This document shows positions 1 to 6,629 of a DNA stretch of 10,303 bases, in pieces. The stretch spans positions 1-10,303 of the forward strand of contig DASZZV010000436.1 of assembly GCA_035544835.1 (NCBI GenBank), read 5' to 3'. The DNA is from DASZZV01 sp035544835. GTDB lineage: Bacteria > Acidobacteriota > Thermoanaerobaculia > Gp7-AA8. The notes beneath the pieces are model-generated. The model saw only the letters and a program-made list of their open reading frames with translations, ran no database searches and had not been told where the DNA came from. Both the position numbers and the translations under genes were made by a program. Position 1 is the first letter of the stretch. The number at the start of each line of letters is the position of its first letter.

Positions 1-1
1 C

Positions 2-1246
2 GACCTCTCGCCGTCGGTGCTCGGCCTCAACCTCAATCCGCCCAACGTCCTCCCCGACGTGAGCTGGATCAAGCCGATGAAGTACATCGGCATCTGGTGG
101 GGGATGCACATCGGCACCATGACGTGGAGCTCGGGTGCCAAGCACGGCGCAACCACCCAGAACACGAAGCGCTACATCGACTTCGCCGCCGCGAATGGAA
201 TCGGCGGGGTGCTGGTCGAGGGATGGAACGTCGGATGGGATGGTGACTGGATCAAGAACGCCAACGCTTTTTCATTCACCCAGGCGTATCCGGATTACGA
301 CCTTCCGGGTCTTGCCCGCTACGCGCACGAAAAGGGCGTCAAGCTGATCGTCCACAACGAGACGTCGGGCGGAATAGTCAACTACGAGCGGCAGATGGAG
401 GCGGCTTACGCTCTCTACCACTCCCTCGGCCTCGACGCGATCAAGTCGGGCTACGTCACCGACACCACGCCTGAAGGGAACTCGCACCATTCGCAGTTCA
501 TGGTGCGGCACTACCGGAAGGCGATCGAGACCGCGGCCAAGTATCACATCATGCTCGACGCACACGAGCCGATTCACGACACGGGCGAGCGTCGCACGTA
601 TCCGAACATGATGGCCAGGGAGGGAGCGCGCGGACAGGAATACAACGCATGGGGTGGAGAGGGCGGAAATCCGCCGGAGCACGAGACAAATCTCTTCTTC
701 ACGCGCATGCTCGCCGGCCCGATGGATTTCACTCCCGGAATCTTCGACATCCTGATCGAGCGTGGCACCGGCCGCCCGCGACGTCCGGAAGAATCGCGTC
801 CGAGAACGACGCTGGCCAAGCAGTTGGCACTGTACATCGTTCTGTACTCGCCGCTTCAGATGGCGGCCGATCTTCCCGAGAACTACGAGCATCAGCCTGC
901 ATTTCAGTTCATCCGCGATGTCGCCGTGGATTGGGACACGACGCGAGTGATTGACGGAAAGATCGGGGACTACGTGATAGTCGCGCGGAAGGCGCGGAAC
1001 AGTCCTGAATGGTTCCTTGGCGCGATCACGGATGAAGAAGCTCGCACGTTCGATGTGCCGCTTTCGTTCCTGCCCAAGGGGCAGAAGTACGTAGCGGAGA
1101 TTTACGCCGACGGGGCCGGCGCGAACTGGCGCGACAATCCGCTTTCGGTCGCAATCTCCAAGCGGAACGTCGACTCGAGCACGCGCCTGAGTGTCGCCCT
1201 GGCGCCGGGCGGTGGTCAGGCGATCCGAATACGCCCCGCGAAGTAG
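2..1246 (+). CDS. GH97 glucoside hydrolase (SusB-like, inverting type), 5' end outside window
   Basis: C-terminal 414 residues of a glycoside hydrolase family 97 enzyme; the reading frame is open to the left edge, so the signal peptide and N-terminal beta-sandwich are outside the window (GH97 enzymes are usually about 650-720 residues) and the GTG at 17 is internal. The (beta/alpha)8 core is recognised by VEGWNVGWDGDW, HNETSGG, DAHEPIHDTGERRTYPN and ARGQEYNAWGG. Counting from GTG 17, E115 (HNE), E184 (AHE), E202 and E208 (GQE) are spaced 69, 18 and 24 residues apart. As I recall them, this matches SusB E439, E508, E526 and E532: the two base-side glutamates, a calcium ligand and the general acid. 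That places it in the inverting alpha-glucosidase branch, not the retaining Asp-nucleophile branch. The last ~90 residues fit the C-terminal beta-domain. Expected periplasmic or exported. The next gene starts about 10 bp downstream, suggesting an operon. The exact substrate linkage is unknown. Confidence 0.93.
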   Translation, partial: DLSPSVLGLNLNPPNVLPDVSWIKPMKYIGIWWGMHIGTMTWSSGAKHGATTQNTKRYIDFAAANGIGGVLVEGWNVGWDGDWIKNANAFSFTQAYPDYDLPGLARYAHEKGVKLIVHNETSGGIVNYERQMEAAYALYHSLGLDAIKSGYVTDTTPEGNSHHSQFMVRHYRKAIETAAKYHIMLDAHEPIHDTGERRTYPNMMAREGARGQEYNAWGGEGGNPPEHETNLFFTRMLAGPMDFTPGIFDILIERGTGRPRRPEESRPRTTLAKQLALYIVLYSPLQMAADLPENYEHQPAFQFIRDVAVDWDTTRVIDGKIGDYVIVARKARNSPEWFLGAITDEEARTFDVPLSFLPKGQKYVAEIYADGAGANWRDNPLSVAISKRNVDSSTRLSVALAPGGGQAIRIRPAK

Positions 1247-1256
1247 GGCGATCGAT

Positions 1257-4200
1257 TTGCCTGTGTGTGCGTGCCAGACTGCGGCGTCAGTCGCGGTCCT
1301 CGCGCTCGTCCTGAGCGGGTGCAATCCGGAGCAGAAATCGGTTGCGCCGCCGGCGCATCCGCTCTTCGAGCTGCTCGCGCCATCGTCCACTGGCGTTACG
1401 TTCGCCAACAAGTTGCCTGAGGCGCCCGACTTCAACATCATCAACTACCTCTATTACTACAATGGAGGCGGCGTTGCGGTCGGAGATGTGGATGGCGATA
1501 GCCTGCCGGATCTCTATTTCACGTCGAACATCGGGCCGAACAGGCTCTATCGCAACAAGGGGAACTATCAGTTCGAGGATATTACCGACCGCGCGCACGT
1601 CGCCGATCCGGACGGGTGGAAGACCGGCGTCACCATGGCCGACGTCAATGGTGACGGAAAAATCGACATCTACGTTTCCGGCGGCGACTATCTCACGATG
1701 CACGGGCACAACGTGCTCTACATCAACAACGGAGACGGCACCTTCACCGACAGAACGAAGGAATACGGGCTGGAGCACGTCGGTTATTCGACGCAGGCGC
1801 TTTTCTTCGATTACGACGGCGATGGCGACCTGGACATGTACCTGCTCGACCACTCCACCCACACTCAGCGCGCGATAGAGACCCAGTCACAGCGAAGCGC
1901 CACGAGCCCGCGGACGAGCGACCGGTTGTTCAGAAACGACGGAGGCGGGCATTTCACCGAAGTCACCAATCAGGCTGGGCTGCACGACGGAATCGATGGC
2001 TATGGGCTTGGCATCGTAGTCAGTGATTTCAATACGGATGGCTGCCCCGACATCTACGTCGCCAACGATTTCCAGGGGGACGACTACCTCTATATCAATA
2101 ATTGCAACGGCACCTTCACCCAGTCCATTGCGAAGGCGACCGGACACACGAGTCGGTTCTCGATGGGTGTGGACGCCGCTGATTTCAATAACGATGGCAG
2201 GCCGGACATCGTGACGCTCGACATGCTGCCGGAGCGGGAGGACATCCTCAAGACGTCAGCCAACGCGGAGAGCTTCACCATATACAATCTGAAGCTCCAG
2301 GCCGGGTATCACCCGCAGTTTGCGAGAAACAACCTTCAGCTGAACCGCGGGATGGGAAAGTTCAGCGAGATCGGATATCTGGCCGGCGTCTTTGCCACCG
2401 ATTGGAGCTGGTCCCCGCTGTTCGCCGATCTGGACAACGATGGGTGGAAGGATCTGTTCATCACCAACGGGATTTACCGCCGACCCAACGACATGGATTA
2501 CATCAACTACGTCGGAAACGAGGCTATTCAGGCATCGCTGGCTCAGGGAATCACCAAAAAGAATCTGAGCCTGCTACAGCACATGCCGCAGATCCCGCTG
2601 CCAAACTATGCCTATCGCAACAACCGCAATCTGACGTTCACCAACATGGCGGAAGCATGGGGCTTGTCGCAGCCGGGTTTTTCCAATGGTGCGGTGTACG
2701 CCGATCTCAATAACAGCGGCTCGCTCGACCTCGTGGTGAACAACATCAATGCGCCGGCGTCGATCTACAGAAACCATTCGCGCGAGATCAACAAGAACCA
2801 CTACCTGGCGGTTCAGCTGCGCGGCTCGGCTCCGAACACAGCGGGAATCGGCACACGCGTTGAAATGCATCAGCAGGGTCTGACGCAGGTGCTCGAGCAG
2901 GAGCCTACGCGTGGCTTCCTCTCCTCTGTCGATCCTCGTCTCCACTTCGGGCTCGGCACGTCCAACCGGATCGACTCGCTCACCGTCATCTGGCCAAATC
3001 GTCGCTTCCAGACGATGACGAACCTGTTGGGCGACACGACGATCACACTCTCGCAGAAAGACGCAACGCAATCCTATCAGTACGCGGCTCACCCAACCCC
3101 GCAGCGCCAGCGCACTAGCGCAGCCCAACCTCTCTTCTCCGACGTCACCTCGAAAATAGGTGTCAACTTCAAGCACGAAGAAGACACCTTCTTCGATTAC
3201 AATCGCGAGTCGCTGATGCCGCACCTCCTGTCCACGGAGGGGCCGGCACTGGCGGTCGGTGATGTCGACGGCGACGGGCTCGACGACATTTACGTCGGTG
3301 GCGCGAAGTGGCAATCAGGAAAGCTTTTCGTCCAGCAGCCCAACGGGACGTTCCGTCCCAGCAATCAGCCGGCGTTAGCGGCGGACAGTCTGAGCGAAGA
3401 CGTCGATGCAGCCTTCTTCGACGCCAATGGTGACGGATACCAGGATCTTTTCGTCGTCAGCGGCGGGAATGAGTTCTGGGGAAATGCGGAGGCGCTCCGA
3501 CCCAGACTCTACCTGAACGATGGACACGGCAATTTCCGGAAGGCCAACGACGCATTGCCGGATATTTTCGAGAACGGCTCCTGTGTTGTCGTCGGTGATT
3601 TCAATGGCGACGGCTCTCCCGATCTATTCGTGGGAAGCAGAGTCGTCGCGCGGAGTTACGGAGTCATTCCAAAGAGTCACCTGCTCCAGAACGACGGCCA
3701 CGGACACTTCACCGACGTTACGCTCGAAAAGGCCCCGCAGCTCTCCGAAGCCGGTATGGTTTCCTCAGCTGCCTGGACGGACTACGACCACGACGGAAGG
3801 CTCGATCTCGTGGTCGCGGGCGAGTGGATGCCGGTGCGCGTGTTTCACCAGGAAAACGGCAAATTCGTCGATCGAACCAAAGAAGCCGGGCTGTCAGACA
3901 CGAATGGCTGGTGGAACTTCGTCGCCGCGGTCGATTTGCGCGGGACGGGGAGGCAGGATCTCGTGCTCGGCAACCTCGGTCTCAATTCGTATCTGCGCGC
4001 GTCCCGACAGGAGCCGGCGCGCCTTTACATCAACGATTTCTCGCACAGCGGCGGACTGGAGCAGATACTAACGTTCTACAAGCACGGAGTGAGCTACCCG
4101 CTTGCCGGCCGCGACGAGCTGGTGCGCAAGATTCCTTCGCTGAGGAGCAAGTACCCTTCGTACAAGGATTTCGGAGCGAGCCGCATCGAGGACATTTTCC

Positions 4201-4613
4201 CCGCAGCCGACCTCAAATCGGCGACGGTCCGTGAGGCGTACACTTTCGCGAGCTCGGTGGCTCTGAATAACGGGAACGGAACCTTCACGGTTCAAAACCT
4301 ACCGACCGAAGCGCAGTTTGCGCCGATCTACGCCTCGTTGGCGCAGGACTTCGACGGCGATGGGCACGTCGATCTTCTGGTCGGCGGCAATTTCTATGGT
4401 GTGACCCCCATGCTGGGCCGGTACGACGCGAGCTACGGCTTGATGCTGCGCGGCAGTGGGGACGGCCACTTCGAGCCGGTCGACATGGAGACGAGCGGCC
4501 TCGTGATCGAGGGACAGGTGCGCCGCATCAAGTCTCTTCGCGGCGCGAACGGGCAGCGACTCATCGCTGTTGCGCGCAACAACGACAAGCTCGAGATCCT
4601 TCGCGTAAAGTAG
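1257..4613 (+). CDS. VCBS/FG-GAP repeat lipoprotein with ASPIC/UnbV domain (CRTAC1-like)
   Basis: Exported protein of about 1118 residues. A lipobox (VLALVLSGC) puts the lipidated Cys at codon 1320. Calcium-loop repeats of the form DxDxDGxxD follow: seven in the first half (near 1482, 1635, 1806, 2023, 2176, 2425, 2700), then an ASPIC/UnbV domain at about 2796-3000 (GIGTRVEM ... FGLGTSNRIDSLTVIWPN). A second half begins LFSDVTSKIGVNF and has six more (near 3258, 3414, 3592, 3777, 3930 degenerate, 4350). They should form beta-propeller blades; the family is common beside SusC/SusD genes but has no assigned biochemical role that I know of. Start choice: TTG 1257 has AGGG at 1245-1248, overlapping the GH97 stop, and gives a 21-residue signal peptide, but without Arg/Lys. 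GTG 1191 would add an Arg-rich N-terminus and overlap GH97 by 56 bp; GTG 1263 is also possible. Probably co-transcribed with GH97. Confidence 0.9.
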   Translation: MPVCACQTAASVAVLALVLSGCNPEQKSVAPPAHPLFELLAPSSTGVTFANKLPEAPDFNIINYLYYYNGGGVAVGDVDGDSLPDLYFTSNIGPNRLYRNKGNYQFEDITDRAHVADPDGWKTGVTMADVNGDGKIDIYVSGGDYLTMHGHNVLYINNGDGTFTDRTKEYGLEHVGYSTQALFFDYDGDGDLDMYLLDHSTHTQRAIETQSQRSATSPRTSDRLFRNDGGGHFTEVTNQAGLHDGIDGYGLGIVVSDFNTDGCPDIYVANDFQGDDYLYINNCNGTFTQSIAKATGHTSRFSMGVDAADFNNDGRPDIVTLDMLPEREDILKTSANAESFTIYNLKLQAGYHPQFARNNLQLNRGMGKFSEIGYLAGVFATDWSWSPLFADLDNDGWKDLFITNGIYRRPNDMDYINYVGNEAIQASLAQGITKKNLSLLQHMPQIPLPNYAYRNNRNLTFTNMAEAWGLSQPGFSNGAVYADLNNSGSLDLVVNNINAPASIYRNHSREINKNHYLAVQLRGSAPNTAGIGTRVEMHQQGLTQVLEQEPTRGFLSSVDPRLHFGLGTSNRIDSLTVIWPNRRFQTMTNLLGDTTITLSQKDATQSYQYAAHPTPQRQRTSAAQPLFSDVTSKIGVNFKHEEDTFFDYNRESLMPHLLSTEGPALAVGDVDGDGLDDIYVGGAKWQSGKLFVQQPNGTFRPSNQPALAADSLSEDVDAAFFDANGDGYQDLFVVSGGNEFWGNAEALRPRLYLNDGHGNFRKANDALPDIFENGSCVVVGDFNGDGSPDLFVGSRVVARSYGVIPKSHLLQNDGHGHFTDVTLEKAPQLSEAGMVSSAAWTDYDHDGRLDLVVAGEWMPVRVFHQENGKFVDRTKEAGLSDTNGWWNFVAAVDLRGTGRQDLVLGNLGLNSYLRASRQEPARLYINDFSHSGGLEQILTFYKHGVSYPLAGRDELVRKIPSLRSKYPSYKDFGASRIEDIFPAADLKSATVREAYTFASSVALNNGNGTFTVQNLPTEAQFAPIYASLAQDFDGDGHVDLLVGGNFYGVTPMLGRYDASYGLMLRGSGDGHFEPVDMETSGLVIEGQVRRIKSLRGANGQRLIAVARNNDKLEILRVK

Positions 4614-4615
4614 GC

Positions 4616-4633
4616 TTCGCTAGCCGTAGCGAA
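4616..4633. terminator. Small dyad across convergent stop codons, possible bidirectional terminator
   Basis: The VCBS gene (stop 4611-4613) and the SemiSWEET gene (stop complement 4620-4622) converge with 6 bp between stops. A perfect 7-bp inverted repeat, ttcgcta (4616-4622) and tagcgaa (4627-4633), closes a 4-nt loop and overlaps the SemiSWEET stop codon. Neither side has a convincing T-run, so it is at best a weak intrinsic terminator; position is the main argument. Confidence 0.35.
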
Positions 4634-4868
4634 CCTTAGCCGTCACCAGCGCCCCGTTCAGCGCGACCATCCCAATGTTGGTGGCGATCACCGGCCAGGA
4701 TCCGATCATGGATCCGTAGAGAATCCACAAGCTGCTCGCGGTCACGAGCAAGGCAAACATGCCGAGTGAGAGATCCCGCGTCTGCCTCGTTCGCCACGTT
4801 CGAATGACCTGCGGGAGAAAGGAAACGACCGTGAGTAAGCCTGCGAAATAGCCGAGATATTGGATCAT
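4620..4868 (-). CDS. SemiSWEET family sugar transporter
   Basis: An 82-residue inner-membrane protein with three predicted helices (about residues 4-22, 36-54 and 58-78), the single triple-helix bundle of bacterial SemiSWEETs, which act as homodimers to move small sugars down their gradient. P19-Q20 in SFLPQVIRTW is the PQ-loop motif, followed by a basic loop (RTRQTRDLS). W48 (SLWILYG) and N64 (PVIATNIG) sit at the same numbers I recall for the substrate-binding Trp and Asn of the Leptospira biflexa protein. Length is normal for the family. The ATG at 4868 is the only sensible start; no Shine-Dalgarno is visible in the AT-rich leader (4869-4900), unlike the neighbours. It lies 170 bp downstream of the HAD phosphatase on the same strand, with the 130-bp palindrome between, so co-transcription is uncertain. 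Context suggests a sugar released by the nearby GH97 as cargo; this is inference. Confidence 0.9.
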   Translation of the reverse strand: MIQYLGYFAGLLTVVSFLPQVIRTWRTRQTRDLSLGMFALLVTASSLWILYGSMIGSWPVIATNIGMVALNGALVTAKVRYG

Positions 4869-4900
4869 GTATATTTTGTTTGAGAATTGAAGTTTTCTAA

Positions 4901-5030
4901 AACTGAAGACTACCTGCCGGGGGCTCTCGGCGGGCCGGCAGTTGGCCGCGGGCTATCACTCGGTCCATTCGAGTGTAGCCCGTAGCCTCGAGCCGGCTCG
5001 CCCAACGCACCTGGCAGGTAGTCTTCAGTT
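4901..5030. repeat. 130-bp near-palindrome with perfect 18-bp terminal inverted repeats
   Basis: Left arm aactgaagactacctgcc (4901-4918) is the exact reverse complement of 5013-5030. Inside, 4930-4940 pairs with 4993-5003 (11 positions, one G.T), and cgggctatcactcg (4949-4962) pairs with cgagtgtagcccg (4970-4982) apart from one bulged T. A 7-nt loop lies at 4963-4969. The whole block can fold back on itself. It is GC-rich with an AT-rich flank on the left, begins 8 bp past the HAD stop and ends 32 bp before the SemiSWEET start. It encodes no recognisable protein. Size and terminal repeats fit a REP/BIME-like or MITE-like dispersed element better than a terminator; no obvious target-site duplication was found. 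Confidence 0.75.
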
Positions 5031-5038
5031 GATTCATA

Positions 5039-5851
5039 TCAAGCAGCCGGCTCGATCGCCGCGATGGTAGACCCGTCGCGGATGGTCAGCCAATCGGTCC
5101 GCACCCGATCCCATTCCTGGATCAGCAGACCCTGCTCCTCGAACACAAGCCGGATCTGGCTCGGATCGTAGCCACAGATCTCTTCCAGGATCGGAATGAG
5201 AACGCTTAGCGCATCGTCGCTGATCACGGTGCGTCGCGCGATCTGGGAGATGTGCCGCGCTTCCGATGCGGCGATCGTCAGGCCGTCGCCTCGATTGACG
5301 TGAAGCATGACGTGGATATCCGAGCTGCCGTCGCCGACGTATACCACGCGATCGCTCGGGACGCCGAGGCGGAAGCGCAGGTAGTCGACCGCCGCGACCT
5401 TGCCGTAGCCGGCAGGGACCTGTTCGATCGTCTCGATCTCGCCGGTCTCGGAGCTGAAGCCGAAGTGTGCGCCGATGATTTTGTCGGGCGGCACGATCCC
5501 CTCGAGCGCTGAGTGCACCACCAGCCACGGCGCGGCGGAAACGACGTAGAAGTCGAAGCGGAATCCTTCGATACCCTCTTTCAGGAATTCGGCGAGCAGC
5601 GCAATGTTGCGCTTGAGGCGGATGCGGTGACCGACCTCGATCAGATCATCCCTGCGCACGCGCCGGAACTCCGGATCGTGGCGCAGCAGGTAGGTAAGCT
5701 CGGCGCCTTCCTGCACGAGATTGAGCCGGGCCAAGGTCGCGACCTTGTCCTGAAAGCCGGTGATCCCGAGCATCTCGCTCAGGACGAGACCAGAGTCGTT
5801 GAAGCTCAGCGTCTGATCGAAGTCGCTCACCAGCAGGTAATGCTTCCTCAT
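5039..5851 (-). CDS. HAD-superfamily phosphatase (HAD-IB / phosphoserine phosphatase-like)
   Basis: A 270-residue cytoplasmic hydrolase expected to remove phosphate from a small metabolite through an aspartyl-phosphate intermediate. All four HAD motifs are present: I, D10-F-D12-Q-T14 (nucleophile D10, acid/base D12); II, S105 in FYVVSAAPW; III, K151 in GYGKVAAV; IV, GDGSSD with D174 and D178. A helical cap-like insert lies between motifs I and II (about 20-95), as in class I HADs. The roughly 50 residues after IARRTVISDD form a C-terminal tail that I do not recognise. Start: ATG 5851 places motif I at the N-terminus and has GGAGG just upstream (5856-5860, spacing 4). ATG 5878, nine codons further up, has GAGGG upstream and is possible; still longer versions have low-complexity leaders. 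Substrate unknown; MtnX-like or phosphoserine phosphatase-like activity are the nearest guesses. No clear link to the sugar genes. Confidence 0.85.
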   Translation of the reverse strand: MRKHYLLVSDFDQTLSFNDSGLVLSEMLGITGFQDKVATLARLNLVQEGAELTYLLRHDPEFRRVRRDDLIEVGHRIRLKRNIALLAEFLKEGIEGFRFDFYVVSAAPWLVVHSALEGIVPPDKIIGAHFGFSSETGEIETIEQVPAGYGKVAAVDYLRFRLGVPSDRVVYVGDGSSDIHVMLHVNRGDGLTIAASEARHISQIARRTVISDDALSVLIPILEEICGYDPSQIRLVFEEQGLLIQEWDRVRTDWLTIRDGSTIAAIEPAA

Positions 5852-5922
5852 CGATCCTCCATTCGCGGTTATCCGCATTCGACCCTCGTCGAACGTGTCG
5901 TCACCGGTGGTATAAACGAAGT

Positions 5923-5953
5923 CGCCCCCGCATCCAGTCGGAACGCGGGGGCG
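5923..5953. promoter_or_regulatory. GC-rich hairpin upstream of the HAD gene
   Basis: cgcccccgc (5923-5931) and gcgggggcg (5945-5953) form a perfect 9-bp stem. Inside the 13-nt loop tcc (5933-5935) can pair with gga (5940-5942). It lies about 70 bp upstream of the HAD start. On the minus strand it is followed by acttcgtttatacc, so it could be a 5' leader structure or, if transcription enters from upstream, a weak terminator without a proper T-run. Function not determined. Confidence 0.4.
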
Positions 5954-6252
5954 AGGTTTGCAAGTAACATGTACACTTAGCCTCTTCGCCGCCGCGCGCC
6001 GCGCATCGAGCACTCGCCATTGAGACGGTTCTCGAGAATTGCGTTGTGATTGCGATTAGCGAAGACTGCCATTTTGTTTCCCAAGTCAGTGCGATATCAC
6101 GGATGTTCGCGTGACGTGCTCAATTCAACCTATGAGAGCATGTCTGCGATGTCAACGTTTCTGACGAGCACCGTGGTCACATTCCTGTCACACTCTGGAT
6201 TGCCTACACTCAGGGCGGGACAGGGTCCAGGACAGCCGCAACCACTTATGGT

Positions 6253-6504
6253 ATGTCGGGGCCCGGAGATGAACTGTCCAGTACGTCGATCATGGATTGG
6301 CCGGCGAAGGAGGGCGGGCAGATGGTACTGCTACGCGCGGGCACGAATGGGTACACCTGTCTCACACATCATGGTTCCCGTTTCTTCGACAAAGAAGTAG
6401 CGCTACTTACAGATTTGGCGGAGATGGCTCGACCATCTTTGCCGAACAAGTGCGCAAGCGAAAGGAGCGTCCGTGACCGTATCACCGTAAAGCAGCCTAT
6501 CTGA
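6253..6504 (+). pseudogene. Possible remnant of a small exported-protein gene
   Basis: This frame has no visible ribosome binding site and no plausible N-terminus, but at 6286-6363 it reads SIMDWPAKEGGQMVLLRAG followed by TNGYTCL. From memory this resembles a conserved block (ATxMDWP..GG.M..LR.GTNGWTCLP) in small uncharacterised secreted proteins. After TCL the usual proline-rich continuation is lost and the frame becomes unrelated until the stop at 6504. I read it as a truncated, decaying relic. The similarity is recalled, not computed; a chance match is possible. Confidence 0.3.
6382..6446. promoter_or_regulatory. Cluster of dyads upstream of susC, possible operator
   Basis: Three dyads lie close together: ttctt/aagaa (6382-6386 and 6392-6396); the perfect 14-bp palindrome aagtagcgctactt (6395-6408); and a stem-loop at 6414-6446 with 14 pairs including three G.U, around a 5-nt loop (6428-6432). 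They sit 80-140 bp upstream of the candidate susC promoter. A regulator-binding site or an RNA structure are both possible; no regulator gene is in the window. Confidence 0.3.
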
Positions 6505-6523
6505 GGACCGTGACCCGAGATGC

Positions 6524-6552
6524 TTGACTTTTCATGTTTCGGGGTGGATAGT
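6524..6552 (+). promoter_or_regulatory. Candidate sigma70-type promoter for susC
   Basis: TTGACT (6524-6529, 5 of 6 to TTGACA), a 17-bp spacer, then GATAGT (6547-6552, 4 of 6 to TATAAT). A start near 6559 would give a leader of about 70 nt to the susC ATG. This is a housekeeping-type arrangement and not the Bacteroidota -33/-7 pattern, which fits a native promoter in front of the acquired genes. Confidence 0.4.
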
Positions 6553-6629
6553 CGCTCACCGTACAATCCCCTCTCTTTGCGTCTCCAGTGAGAGGGCTGC
6601 ATCCAACTCCCCCTGTGGAAGGCATGCTT

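Larger units (their letters stand above)
5852..6629. other. 778-bp divergent intergenic region
   Basis: No intact gene is supported here. It separates the leftward HAD gene from the rightward susC gene and should hold both promoters. Seen in it: a GC hairpin (5923-5953), a 10-bp palindrome ttctcgagaa (6029-6038), a possible decayed coding fragment (6253-6504), a cluster of dyads (6382-6446), a candidate sigma70-type promoter (6524-6552) and the susC leader. Short open frames such as 6050-6400 read as low-complexity noise. No tRNA-like or known riboswitch-like fold was recognised by eye. Confidence 0.6.

Noticed and set aside
272..1444. 390-codon open frame antisense to GH97
   Set aside because: Arg/Val-rich composition typical of the complement of a GC-rich gene; no domain, no start signal. 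The same applies to other long antisense frames under the VCBS, HAD and susC genes.
1257..4613. DNA-level tandem repeats or recombination hotspots in the VCBS gene
   Set aside because: The repeats are only similar at protein level (Asp/Gly calcium loops); the DNA is diverged between copies.
4901..5030. Integron attC site
   Set aside because: Size and imperfect palindrome would fit, but the ends lack the RYYYAAC/GTTRRRY core sites, there is no integrase, and the 18-bp perfect arms are too regular.
4901..5030. Ordinary intrinsic terminator of the HAD gene
   Set aside because: Far too long, and only four T residues follow on the minus strand before mixed sequence.
5852..6013. N-terminal extension of the HAD phosphatase to 324 residues
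   Set aside because: The extra 54 residues are low-complexity and cover a hairpin; motif I belongs near the N-terminus, and ATG 5851 has its own ribosome binding site.
6050..6400. 116-codon frame in the intergenic region
   Set aside because: No recognisable domain, no ribosome binding site, and a composition change midway; treated as noise overlapping a possible relic in another frame.
6562..6567. TACAAT as the susC -10 box
   Set aside because: Good match to TATAAT alone, but no -35-like hexamer 16-18 bp upstream; the TTGACT/GATAGT pair is better spaced.
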